A stretch of 64,000 nt of DNA from Colias croceus (lineage: Eukaryota > Arthropoda > Insecta > Lepidoptera > Pieridae): the NCBI RefSeq assembly GCF_905220415.1, contig NC_059551.1, positions 1,188,001 through 1,252,000 of the forward strand. Direction: 5' to 3'. A model generated the notes under the pieces. That model saw only the letters and a list, made by a program, of their open reading frames with translations. It did not search any database and was not told the origin of the DNA. Below, piece after piece: positions 20,761 to 31,852 of this stretch (the first letter of the stretch is position 1; each line of letters starts with the position of its first letter). The position numbers and the translations under genes are program-made.

Positions 20761-22224
20761 TCAGAATTAGTCTTAACTCCTATTTCATCTTCTTAGTTCC
20801 TAAGTGATAACTGTGTCCTGCCAAAAGGACATTTCCCGGGACGACAATTGCATAAAAAAAAAAAAACTCCAAAGAACATTTAAAACCGTCCAGAAAAAGC
20901 AGGAAATTGAGCAAATTTTCGCGTTAATAATGATTAAAATTACAAGAAAATACTGAAGTCATTGTTACATTAATACGAAATGGGAAAAGTTTTGGAATTT
21001 CATATTTTACTGTCCGAAATATCTTGAATATATATACGAAAATGGGGCTAGTGATAGGGCTGTCAACACCGTTTACTAAAAAAAGATAAAAAAAAGTAAT
21101 TCTACCAAGCAAAATACGTGTAAAATATCCTTTTCTCGATACATTTCTTTAGCGAAAAGGCGTATCGTGAAAATACTTTCTACAAATAGGAAGTTAAATC
21201 ATACACCCGTCTATTGGGAATAGAATCATGGTCTGGGGAGAACGTATCGTATATAATATAATCACATTATTCACTATTATAAAAATTGCCGTTCTTAATT
21301 CTTTACATCTCTCTTAATTATACAAAAATGTATTGAGAATAATGATAAATATGTTTAATTAATGTTAATATGAACAAGAGACAACCCTAAAACAGTTGAA
21401 AGGTTCTGCAACTTTCAGCGTTGTCATGTCTTAACAATTTTTGTTGAAGCCCTTTGATGTTGATCAAATTTGACAGCGAGATAGCTTGTTAACTTTTCTG
21501 CAGTGTTGCTGTATAACACTTAGCTTTTTTGGTGGATAATCGATTTTTGGATCATATAATTTGTCTTGGCTATTGCAGGAGGTAGAATAAATTTTTTTAC
21601 ACTGATTTTTACATAATAATTCACGTAACGCTCACATTGAATAGATTTAATTCATTTTATTTAGAAAACTCGTTTAAAATATAATACAAATCTATTGAAC
21701 CTCAAATATGTATTCGTAATATGTATTGTTATTTTAATGTTGCAGTGAAAGAAAATTCCTTTCCTCATTATTCATTAAAAAAGAAAAAGGTGAAATTCTC
21801 TTTTAAATTGCATAAATTACGTTATTTCTGGCTATATTATCAAGATTCAGTTAGTTCTGTTTGCTCAATGCCGTCACAAAAAAGGCTGTTTTGTGAGACA
21901 CTAGAATGGCTAAGCTGAGTACTATATTTCTTATTTGAAGTAAAAAATAGGGTCAAAATAACAAAAACATAGAGATAGTTCGTTATTTAACAACTTTTTA
22001 CGCTGTGATGTCTTCATTACGTTATAGATAACGTAAAGAAGCTAGGTTTAAATTTCTTACAAAATATAAGTAGGTTATTTCGATATTTAACAACCGAATA
22101 AGAAATAGAGTTTGGTCAACCGTGAATATGTTTTGCACAATTAAATCATCTTATTTAGAAATAAGATGAGTTAGTAATACCTGAATGGTTTTACCAACAA
22201 TTTTATATTTTTGTTTGACATTCA
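20761..22224. other. Unassigned AT-rich spacer
   Basis: No repeat or gene recognised; short frames only. Confidence 0.5.
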
Positions 22225-22447
22225 TCTATAGGTACTATAATATTATAAAAAAGAAAGATTTGTATGTATGTATGTTTGGTTTTCACGTATAAACTACTGA
22301 ACCGATTATAATGAAATTTAGCACATATATATAGAGGGTAACTTGGATTAACACATACGAAAGGTTTTATCCCGGAAATCCCACGGGAAGGGGAACTATG
22401 CGGGTTTTCCTTTGAAAACACGGGCAAAGACGCGGGCGAATAGCTAG
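22225..22447 (+). mobile_element. Helitron-like element, family HC
   Basis: TC start after A, ATATAGAGGGTAACTTGG and GGAAATCCCACGGGAAGG in the body, and an end with GCGGGCGAATAGCTAG. The terminal hairpin is partly decayed. Confidence 0.7.
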
Positions 22448-22575
22448 TAAGTAATATTTGTAGATTATAAGTATTAATTACATTGCTTTTATCTACGAAA
22501 AAAATATATTTATGTACAACATTTTTTTAAGGTTTTCAGAACTTAGCTTTATATTAATTTAAATGTGCTTCTAAA

Positions 22576-23709
22576 ATGCCCAAAGCTTTCGATACTATCT
22601 CTATCCCTATCCTACTAAAAAAGCTTGAGCGAATTGGTATACGGGGAACGGCTTATAAATTATTGGAAGACTTCCTCTCAAATAGAACCCAATCCGTTAA
22701 AGTTAATGGTCATATCAGTACCGAAGAACGTTTGGATTTCGGCTTACCCCAAGGTAGTCTTCTCTCTCCTCTCCTCTTTCAAATATATGTCAATGAGCTT
22801 TGCCAACTTGCCTATCCATCTACTCGTATTATTGCATACGCTGATGATACCGTGCTGTTGGTTAGTGGGCGTGACTGGGATGAGGCCAAGAAAATAGCAG
22901 AAGGTGCCCTGAGTATTGTTCATATGTGGCTTACGTCAAACTACCTGACCCTTAATATAAAAAAATCAAAATTTATTACCTTTGGTTGTAGAATATCAGC
23001 CATACCTCCTGAACACTCTTTTAAAATTATTGCCCACTCGTGCGATACAGTAAATACCTGCAAGTGCCTTTCAATAGATAGGGCCAACACAGTAAAATAT
23101 TTGGGAATCTGGTTAGATGCTTGCCTATCGTGGAAACAACACCTTGATGCAATCTCCTCGCGCATAAGGAAATTAATCTTTGTCTTCAAAAAATTACGTA
23201 TTGCCGCAAATAAAGGTGTTTTAAAAATAGTATACTCCGCACTGTGTGAATCAATTATTAGTTACTGTATCACGGCCTGGGGTGGTGCCTCAAAAAACAC
23301 TATTTTACAAGCGGAACGAGCACAAAGAGCTGTGATCAAAGCACTCCTTAACAAACCATTCAGGTACCCAACGATACAACTTTACACTGATTTTAATGTA
23401 TTCACAGTGCGCAAAATGTACATATTTCGGACAATAATGAGCAAGCACAAAACTCTTCCTGCAAATAAAAGTAATATGTCAGATACGAGTAAGAGGCGGC
23501 CCCCGCCAATATGCCCAGTCGTATATACAAGGACTGCGTTTGCTAAGAGACATTACGACTATCTAAGTACGCTCTTATATAATAAACTACACAAATCACT
23601 TAATATTCACAATATGAATACAATGCAACTAAAGTATAAAATAAACAACTTCCTTCTTACTCTCAATTACGATGAATGCGAACACCTGATAGACCATAAA
23701 CTTATTTAG
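22576..23709 (+). pseudogene. LINE ORF2 fragment: reverse transcriptase, CR1/Jockey assemblage
   Basis: Uninterrupted frame of 377 codons beginning inside the RT domain. KAFD at residues 3-6 is the remnant of the first catalytic-Asp block, GLPQGS lies at 56-61 and the catalytic YADD box at 88-91. The C-terminal half contains the thumb-like KYLGIWLD and RAQRAVIKALL blocks shared with the two LINEs at 49.7-58.7 kb. Missing are the whole endonuclease and the RT fingers, so the copy cannot move itself. The ATG at 22576 is incidental: translation of the parent element began well upstream. Absence of stops suggests a young copy. The family assignment is by motif pattern and similarity to the fuller copies nearby. 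Confidence 0.9.
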
Positions 23710-23981
23710 GTAACTTAAAACTTACATAAATCACACAACACACAAACACACACACACACACTCACACTCACACACACACACACAATCAATACACTTCCTT
23801 TCTTTAATATTTATACCTCTATCCATCTTCTATCAACGATATTTACAATGTTTTCTTACTTATATATATATTTTTATTTTAGTTATTGAATATGCTTTTG
23901 ATACCGTTATAAATTTTAGAAAACTTGCATAGTCCTAGTATTACTATTAATCCTTACGTAAATTGTAACAAAGGACGGATG

Positions 23982-24026
23982 AATGTCTCCTATAACACAG
24001 GTTTTTTTCCTAGCATAGGAGACATT
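23982..24026 (+). other. 3' UTR stem-loop of LINE 1
   Basis: 12-bp perfect stem AATGTCTCCTAT/ATAGGAGACATT enclosing ACACAGG...CCTAGC. It sits about 90 bp before the tail. The equivalents in the other two LINEs have different stem sequences around the same core. Confidence 0.75.
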
Positions 24027-24379
24027 GTTCAAAATGTCACAATAAATGTACCACATATTATAGTTATTACATTATGTAAGTTGTCTGTTGTGTTGTAACC
24101 ATGTTTGATTGCAAATAAATGATTTGATTTGATTTGATTTGATTTGAAAATACTGCGTTCTGAATTTAGCGTTTAGTATTATTAGAAACAGCGATCACGG
24201 TACAAATAATTACTTCACAAATTTTTAATATAAAATTACACCCCTACAAGATACGCCCAAGATTCTTTGGCGTAATTAAAAATGACTTTCGTCGGAATTT
24301 AATTTCTTTGAAGTCGTGCAAATGAGTGCTGATGTTCTGAAGGTTTTGTTACATGAACGGGGGGTTACCATGATGTCTT

Positions 24380-24480
24380 ATAGCAGTGTTATTTCCAGTA
24401 TGATGGTGCTAGGACAACGTGTATAGCGCTGTCCTTTTTCCACGCTGGAATTAAAACTGCATGATAATATCAGGATAGCA
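24380..24480 (-). repeat. Possible LINE 3'-end fragment
   Basis: Minus-strand TCCAGCGTGGAAAAAGGACA...TGTCCTAGCACCATCATACT has an imperfect AGGACA/TGTCCT hairpin in the style of retroposon 3' ends. No tail or frame. Confidence 0.3.
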
Positions 24481-24506
24481 GCCAGGGTTGCTCCTGAAAG
24501 ACGAAA

Positions 24507-24707
24507 TCTATACTAATATTATAAAGCTGAAGAGTTTGTTTGTTTGAACGCGCTAATCTTAGGAACTACTGGTCCGATTTGAAAAATTATTTCGGTGTTA
24601 GAACTTAGATAGCCCATTTATCGAGGAAGGCTATAGGCTAGATATTATCATTATGCTAAGACCAACAGGAGCAGAGCCATGCGGGTGAAACTGCGAACCA
24701 CAGCTAG
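24507..24707 (+). mobile_element. Helitron-like element, family HB, full length
   Basis: TCTATACTAATATTATAAAG at the start, ATCGAGGAAGGCTATAGGC in the body, and GGGTGAAACTGCGAACCACA-GCTAG followed by T at the end. An HA element starts 15 bp further on. Confidence 0.8.
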
Positions 24708-24721
24708 TATATAATAATATG

Positions 24722-24910
24722 TATCATCACTACATAGTATGTATAAAACAAAGTCGCTTTCTCTGTCCCTATGTCCCTTTGTATGCTTAAATCTTTAAAA
24801 CTACGCAACGGATTTTGATGCGGTTTTTTTTAATAGATAGAGTGATTCAAGAGGAAGGCTTTAGTATATAATTTATTAGGTTTTAGACAAAGCGGGCGAA
24901 GCCGCGGGCG
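24722..24910 (+). mobile_element. Helitron-like element, family HA, lacking its last bases
   Basis: Full HA body from TCATCACTACATAGT to GCGGGCGAAGCCGCGGGCG, but the expected GTAAGCTAGT is replaced by a segment that leads straight into the inverted repeat at 24919. Confidence 0.75.
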
Positions 24911-24918
24911 TTTCCAAA

Positions 24919-24967
24919 CATTTTTCACTTTATTTCGTAACTAGCTTACGAAATAAAGTGAAAAATG
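24919..24967. repeat. Perfect 22-bp inverted repeat, 5-nt loop
   Basis: Arms CATTTTTCACTTTATTTC-GTAA and its exact complement around CTAGC. The centre reads GTAACTAGCTTAC, reminiscent of the HA terminus GTAAGCTAGT in inverted form. Confidence 0.85.
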
Positions 24968-25290
24968 GTTTAATTATTTAATTATTGTAAACCGAATCGA
25001 TCGAATACATAATATCCGAATCGAGGTTCCCAACTATTTTCTTAGGAAGAGTTTTCTGTTTCACTCGTATTGTTTTAAGTTCCGAACTTTGATTTCATTT
25101 TTAATCAGTTCGATGGTAGAGTTTCGTTAAGTTTTATTGAGGAAATAATATAAAAATTGGAGCTTTACTTTTTATTTATTTTTTTTTACTTGTAAGCCAA
25201 CCTTTTTGAGGTTATGTATACGAATCAATTGATTTCTTGATAATATCTTAACATCAGAATTACCTGGTAAAGTTAAAATTAAAATTAAAG
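24968..25290. other. Unassigned spacer
   Basis: No repeat or gene recognised. Confidence 0.5.
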
Positions 25291-25482
25291 TTGTCCTATA
25301 TTAAATATCGTACATTGTACAAAGTACCGTCTATCTCTTCAACCGTCTTCAAACGTCCAACTACATCAATATTAGTTCACTGGTTACGATGTTTTAATGT
25401 AGTTCTATATTCAATACTGTCAATTATACAAAGTACTGTCTATCTCTACGTCCAACTACATCAATATTGGTTCACTGGTTTT
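25291..25482 (+). repeat. Imperfect tandem duplication, about 80-110 bp per unit
   Basis: Two units share TCTATATTMAATA..., ACAAAGTACYGTCTATCTCT and ACGTCCAACTACATCAATAT followed by GTTCACTGGTT. The first unit has an extra insertion before ACGTCC. Confidence 0.8.
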
Positions 25483-25485
25483 GTT

Positions 25486-26574
25486 TAAAGTAAATTTAAC
25501 GTTATTTCAAAATATATTTTAGCCATATTTCAAGATTTACCCTCGTTATATTGCTTTTCTTTATAACGATGTTATGCACCTGCTATCATATTATAGAAGC
25601 AAGTTGAATTTTCTGCTTAAGTACACTTTGTAGATAAAATTACATCTCCGAGAAAGCGAAGAAAATTTATTCCTTGAACCGCGTCGTCCATTGAGGATTG
25701 ACTTTCAATATTCTACTAGTGGTTTGCCCCGGGTTCGTTCGGCATTTTAAATAGGGGAGTAAAATATTATCATATATATGGAGTCATTTCTATTGGACTG
25801 TTTTTATGAATGCTACGATGTCTTTGCAGCGTCAGAGTCCTCTGCAAGCAAATCAAATCTAGCAAATCTGGTTATAAGGATAATTAAGGAGAGATGAATT
25901 TGATGCGAGTTGCCAAAAACACATGATACTTTAACTAACCAATTAACTAACACTAAAAATTAACTACATACTTAGGTATGTTATTCTTTTTCGTTTCGAT
26001 GTAATATTACTGAATAAAGTTCAAAAATTTTAAATTGTGTCTATCGTATACTAAATATTGTTCACAAAAATTGTATACTCTGTGATGATATAAATAATCT
26101 TGTGGTGATAGGAATTATACGAATATACTCTAAATAAATAATTGAGGATGTGTTTATTAAAGCAGTGACCGCTTGTGCATTCACGTCGTTGATCTAGAAA
26201 CTAAAAGATTACTAGAATAGGTACATGTACCTACCTATTATTATTTGAGGAATATTAGTTTAGTTAATTCAAAACTTGATTAAAATTGTTGTGTCATATT
26301 ATACTTGTTTCGTTTTTATTTTTTTATTTTCATAGATTTGTTGATTGATTTTTTAATGGTATGCGGGTCTTTGTTATAAAAATGAATTTAATGTTATGTA
26401 TAAATTAATTTCATGAAGTTTTCTTTTGCTTTCAGGTAATACACGATCAATACGAGGAAGATTCTTCGCGGTTTATGTCATACCTACAATAGATGCAAAT
26501 ATGTATAAAAAATAAATATAAAAAAGAGCGTGTGTGCTGAGCTGAAATTTTACTCTCAACAAACCTAAATAAGT
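25486..26574. other. Unassigned AT-rich spacer
   Basis: No repeat or gene recognised. Confidence 0.5.
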
Positions 26575-26578
26575 TTAA

Positions 26579-27553
26579 CCCTTATTCAAACGCGAGCCTG
26601 TGGAGGAGTTAACAAAAAAGTAAGATACGTTCCTGGGTAATTTTGGGTCGTAGATTACAAAAATGCACACAAAAGAGGGGTTAGTGGGGGGGTAGTAACC
26701 TTTTTTTGGTGGGAAGTATATATCCCGTCATCTGTTCTCTCTTGTAAAAAGGCTGGAAAGGTGGGAACTATAGCTCCCAGTGTCCAGTATGACACCAATA
26801 TTTTCAAACACTAGCTAGTTACCCTGACTCCACTTGTGAATTAAATTTTATCGTAAAAAAATATATAAATCATATTTTTTAATAAAGCAGGTGAAAGTAC
26901 TCATCAATGCAAGTTTCTTTTACTAAGGGAAGAATTCGGGAATTGAAAAATGAATGACTTCAACATAAACAAGGCATTTCTCTAAAACAAAATAAAAGCA
27001 ATAGGTAAATACTAATGTATTGAGTTAAGATGTCTAATTATCTGATGAGGAAATAATGAATAATAATAAATAAGGTGCTTATACCAACTAAAAAAGATTT
27101 TTTAGACACACGGATTTTATATATAGAATTTCCGAATGTCGTGTGCAGTGAAGAACACTGGGATGATATCTTCCCACTTAAAGACTTAATTTCAATCGAC
27201 TCTACCAAGGTATAAACGAAAGATTCTGGGCATATTTTTACGTCTCAAGCAACCGTAATATAGTCTAGTTTACATAGCTAAAACTCAAATCTACTTATCT
27301 AATTTTTTTTCAGCACTACACAAAAAACTCTAAAATAACGGTCGTTTTCGGTGGCAAAATCACGTCACCCGACTTTGACGTGTGTTTACATGTAATAATT
27401 CTCTGAAAAGTGTTTCCATGAAAAATGTTCTCTGAAATGTTAAGATTGCGTAGATAAATATTACACTGCATTAGGTTTAAGCATATAAAAATAAAACACG
27501 ATTTATTTCAATCTGAGACGTGGGAAGTATAGCTCCCAGCGTTTTAATAAGGG
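26579..27553. mobile_element. piggyBac-like non-autonomous element (TTAA TSD)
   Basis: Ends CCCTTATTCAAACGC (left) and GCGTTTTAATAAGGG (right) are inverted repeats with one mismatch, flanked by TTAA at 26575-26578 and 27554-27557. CCC/GGG termini with TTAA duplication define the piggyBac superfamily. A palindromic motif GGGAASTATAGCTCCCA occurs near both ends (about 26719, 26764 and 27521). No transposase frame in the 975 bp. Confidence 0.88.
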
Positions 27554-27557
27554 TTAA

Positions 27558-27860
27558 CTACAATATAAAGCCAAACATTCGAATCAAATATCAAGATCAC
27601 ATATTTAAGAAGGCGATTACTATGTAAAATCACACATCACGATCTCACTTCATTCGATTTGAATTTATAGTTTCATAGTTTTCATCAAAATTCAACATTT
27701 CTGGAAGCAAGATCAAATGCCAATATGTCCCGAGCGAGGTTGGCATTAAATATGATTTCGAGTTTAATCGTCTCCAATTAAACTGAGTCGTACCGGAGTG
27801 AGTTTCTACTTTATGCATATCGAAGAACATTGGTTAGGTTATATTAGGTAGGTATATTAA
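27558..27860. other. Unassigned spacer
   Basis: No repeat or gene recognised. Confidence 0.5.
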
Positions 27861-28018
27861 CTAGCTTTCCGCCCGCTGCTTCGCCCATGTAGTTTAAAAC
27901 TAAACAAATTATATAGGTAATATTGATAAAATCGAAATGAAAATTGTTGTTGGTGCAGTTGTTTTTATGTTTATCGCGAAACAAAAAGACGGACAAGGCT
28001 TTGTTTTATAATATTTTA
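27861..28018 (-). mobile_element. Helitron-like element, family HA, internally shortened
   Basis: Minus-strand end GGGCGAAGCAGCGGGCGGAA-AGCTAG and start containing ATAAAACAAAGCC. The middle is diverged. Confidence 0.6.
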
Positions 28019-30248
28019 ATGGTTGTCTATTTACCTTCATTTTATAATGATAAATCATAAATGTATAGATGGATGAAATTTTTTAAGAGATATTTATTTT
28101 TTATTTCTTGTCGCAATATTAAACTTATGTAGTCGTCGTCGTCTACGTCGAAATTCGAATAGAGGATAGAATGTAAATATACACTATTAAAAAACCACCA
28201 ACGCTTAATTGCTCTTTGTTTAATATTAAAAAAATTACCTGTAATATTTTATATTAAAAGCCCGACTTCGCGCCGTTTACGCGGTGACGCTGCAAATTTC
28301 TTTAGCAAATTGCTGACTTTACAGTTTCCCTTTTGCATAAAGATGTCTGTAAATAATGTATTTACGCGGGATTCGAGGTATTGTTACGTTTTGTTGTGTC
28401 AAAAGGTCTTTTATGACTTTTTGATGATAAGGGATAACCTCTGTTATTTGTGTAGGCAACCCTGGGATGGGAAGGTAGCATATTATGCTACTTACTGTGG
28501 TATTATAAATAGCCGCTTGCTTCGTTCGCAAAACTCGGGATAAAAATAAAATTGAATGTAGCAATAAACGAATAATTTATTGTGATGATACAAAAAAGAA
28601 AAAATTATTCGCGTTAGAATTTAAAAATAATATCAATTTAGTTATATATGCGTACTTAGTTTGTTTAAAAAAAAACATAAAAAAATGTAAGTACTTTTTT
28701 TATCTGTCTGTAAAACGCGCGAAATAGTTGGCATGGGTTGTTTATTATTAATTTTCGAAAAAGGCGCGCAAGATAGTGCCTTCATTTACTTTTTTAAATT
28801 ATTTATCTGTGCAAAAATCACGCGAAGACGGCACATTCGTTTAGCAATGCTCTACATATACCAGCATTGTTACGCATATAATTGCATATGCAGACATGAA
28901 TGACAATATATTACATGGTTTTTATATAATCGTCGCGTGCTAAACGCGTTATTGTTTGGTGTGGTGTAAGTTTGTGTGATGAAAATAAAATTATTTTTAT
29001 AAGTTGAGAATTCGGAAATGTGAAAATTTGTGAGGATTTGAATCGCTTTTTATGTAACTTTAATGTTTTTAACAATTTAAACTAAGCATTCAATAACTAT
29101 TTTCCGATAGTTTACTTAGGTGACAAAATGATTTAGTTATTTTTAAATTATTAGGTACTAGAATTTTTCACCTTCTAATATTTAGGTGAGTGGGGTGAGA
29201 TAGTTAATATAATTTCGAGTTTTAAGCAGTTTACAAAACGTTCTAATTATTTAATTCTGACTTGATATTATTAGAAATTAATAGTCTGCATTTTAAGTCT
29301 GTAAAAAATAGTTATACATTTATATAATAAGTTTTTTACATTAAATTAATCACAATTAATCGCTATCCACTTATAACTTAACCGTTTTCAAAGAAAGTGT
29401 TTTTGTTACGCACGTGACGGATCCGCTTCCGACATGCGCGTGCGTTGTTTCTTACGTATTTATTATGTAGTTGATTTATTTTATTTTTTAAATATAGTAA
29501 TTGATTTTAATGATAGGAAATGTTTTGATTAATGAGTGTTATAAGTTTTAATTGGGTCTGAGTGTAGAAATACTATCAAATTTTTTTGTTGGGTGCTTAA
29601 AGAGTCTGATTATGTTGTCTACGATTTAAAAATATGTATATAAATACTATTTATATGAAATCAACAACTACACAACTGTAATCGATACGGTTAATCTTAA
29701 CCCAATGCTGAAATAATTAATAATAATAACTTAAAATAACTACAAATTCTAAATCACTTTTGCCATTCACGCAGTATGTAAGAAAAATACGTATAATACA
29801 GTAAATAACCATTATTGCTACTTTTAAGTTAAAGTAATAAGCATGTATCCTACACGCACTCGAAAAAACTATCAACATTCTCCCCTACACCTTTCGAAGC
29901 AACGGCAATACAAAAGCGAATTTGACCGCTTAAGCCTAAAGGCTTATAAATATATTCAAGGCCCCAGTTGTACGGTGCGCCGTAAATCGCAGAATTCTGG
30001 ATTATTCATGCGGACCAAGCTGTTTGGAGCCGCTCCGTTGAACTACAGTTATTTGTAACTAAATTGATCTGCATTGCGCAATTGCATTGTACTTCTAACA
30101 CTTATAAGACAGGTGAAAGAAGAAGAAGTAGAAAAAATAGTAGTTGTAGTTCTAGATGATTCGGTGAGCAAGAGTTCTAGTTTCTATAAGAGAAAAAGAG
30201 CGAAGTAAAGGCGCGTGCTGATTAAATGGTGGACATTATTATTGGTTG
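28019..30248. other. Unassigned spacer, 2.2 kb
   Basis: AT-rich with a few CpG-containing patches (28700-28960, 29400-29460). Frames of up to 81 codons lack any domain-like pattern. No repeat family from elsewhere in the window recurs here. Confidence 0.45.
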
Positions 30249-30251
30249 TAA

Positions 30252-30730
30252 GGGGCTGTACATTAATCACGTGAGGCTCGAAAGGGGGGGAGGGGTCCAT
30301 CAAAACATCACGAAATATCACAAGGGGGAAGGGGGGGTTAAAGTAATATATCACGTGTATTTATTTTTCGACAAGCGCGCGATACTCAACCGAAAAGCGG
30401 CGTTACATGTATTTATTTTTAGTCAAACGCGTACAACTTTATCGCATACCTATCTTTCATTATTTTTATGTCATTCAAAAACAAACTGCAATCTTTCTGT
30501 CTACCTCTGAACGTTTATTATAGTAGTCTTTAATTTACTATAATAAAATTAGATGATATTTATACCAGTATTTTTTATAAATAAAAAATTGATTCTTTGC
30601 AGATACGAAAAAATACACGTGATGTAGAGGGGAGGGGGGAGGGGTAGTCTTAAACCTCACCACGTATCACCAAGGGGGAGGGGGGGTCAAAAAATACAAA
30701 AAAAACCTCACGTGATTAATGGATGGCCCC
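30252..30730. mobile_element. Harbinger-like MITE with G-rich tracts (TAA TSD)
   Basis: Inverted ends GGGGCTGTACATTAATCACG and CGTGATTAATGGATGGCCCC, flanked by TAA at 30249-30251 and 30731-30733, as in PIF/Harbinger elements. Inside, near both ends, are runs such as GGGGGGGAGGGG and GGGGAGGGGGGAGGGG on the plus strand. Confidence 0.8.
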
Positions 30731-30820
30731 TAAGGCAGGAGACTTATGGTTCACTACAGTCTATAGTATAGTATAATATTATAGAGCTACAGTATAAGCT
30801 AACTTTTATTTCCCGAAGAT

Positions 30821-31083
30821 TTTTAACCGACTTCAAAAAAAAGGAGGAGGTTATCAATTCGGCCGGTATATATTTTTTTTTATGTATGTACACCGATTAC
30901 TCCGAGGTTTCTGAACCGATTTACGTGATTCTTATTTTGTTAGATGCGGGATGGTATCGAATTGGTCCCATAAAAATTTTATTCGGATAGGCCCAGTAGT
31001 TTTTATTTTATGAGCATTTTTGTCTGTAGGTATTTGTACATTTTGCAAGTGCAAGTTTGAAGTCGGTTGTTTTTAACGCAGTT
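30821..31083 (-). mobile_element. AACCGACTTC-TIR MITE, copy 2
   Basis: Full family order on the minus strand, from AACTGCGTTAAAAACAACCG to TTTTTTTGAAGTCGGTT, including CGACACCATCCCGCATC-type interior. Confidence 0.85.
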
Positions 31084-31304
31084 ATCACTTGTTTTCATTA
31101 TAAAACATAAACATGAGCCTAAAGGTAGCTTTGAAACCATGTGGACACTAATAAAATATGTCTCAAGAACAAATGGTTGATTATAATATGTTTTCCTGTA
31201 ATAAAAATTGGATTAGTGAAACAGAATAAATGTTTAATACACGTGCTGTATACCATAGGATACAGAAGATTTCACTCCCTGATTGAAACTTAAACTTAGC
31301 TTAA

Positions 31305-31445
31305 ATTATTTATTTATTTATTTATTTAACTCTTCAATAGTTGTAAAGATAGGTAACCTTAGAACTACTTATAGATAGAACAGAGTACAACTATTTTGGC
31401 GGCCTTATCACTTAATAGTGATCTCTTCCAGGCAACCACGGTAAA
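31305..31445 (-). mobile_element. LINE 3'-tail fragment, AAGGCCGCC family, copy 1
   Basis: Minus-strand GGTTGCCTGGAAGAGATCAC, stem-loop ATCACT-ATTA-AGTGAT at 31407-31422, then AAGGCCGCC and an (AAAT)n tail at 31305-31327. Relatives: 47755-47876 and 61447-61572. Heavily 5'-truncated. Confidence 0.7.
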
Positions 31446-31563
31446 AGGTAAACAAGCAAAATGATCACTATTGGCTATATAATATATTGAGATTATTTTA
31501 TTTAATGAAACCAATGACCTATTATACTAGTAGACGCGGCATACGCCAACATCATTGCACTAA

Positions 31564-31852
31564 TAAAAATAACTGCGTTAAAAACAACCGACTTCAAAAA
31601 CGGAAAAGTAAGAAATAAAAAAGATTTGATATTATTAATTACTACATATTATTTTTATGTGCTATTTACTAAAAAGGTTTGATGTCGGTGCATGGGCTTA
31701 ATACTAAGTGCTTAGTGTTTGGCACCGACTTCAAACCTATTTAATAAATAGCACATAAAAATAATATGTAGTAATTAATAATATCAAATCTTTTTTATTT
31801 CTTACTTTTCCGTTTTTGAAGTCGGTTGTTTTTAACGCAGTTATTTTTATTT
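31564..31852. repeat. Near-perfect fold-back: about 128-bp arms, 30-bp loop
   Basis: Left arm 31564-31691 and right arm 31722-31852 pair with about three mismatches by eye. The loop itself contains CTAAG-TG-CTTAG. The outer part of each arm is the AACTGCG...CCGACTTC family end. Confidence 0.92.

Larger units (their letters stand above)
22573..24147 (+). mobile_element. LINE 1: 5'-truncated non-LTR retrotransposon
   Basis: Comprises the RT-domain fragment (22576-23709), a 3' UTR starting with a CA-rich tract (23733-23787), a stem-loop at 23982-24026, and a (GATTT)n tail at 24116-24147. The 5' truncation just before the KAFD block is typical of incomplete target-primed reverse transcription. 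No clear TSD found by eye. Confidence 0.9.
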
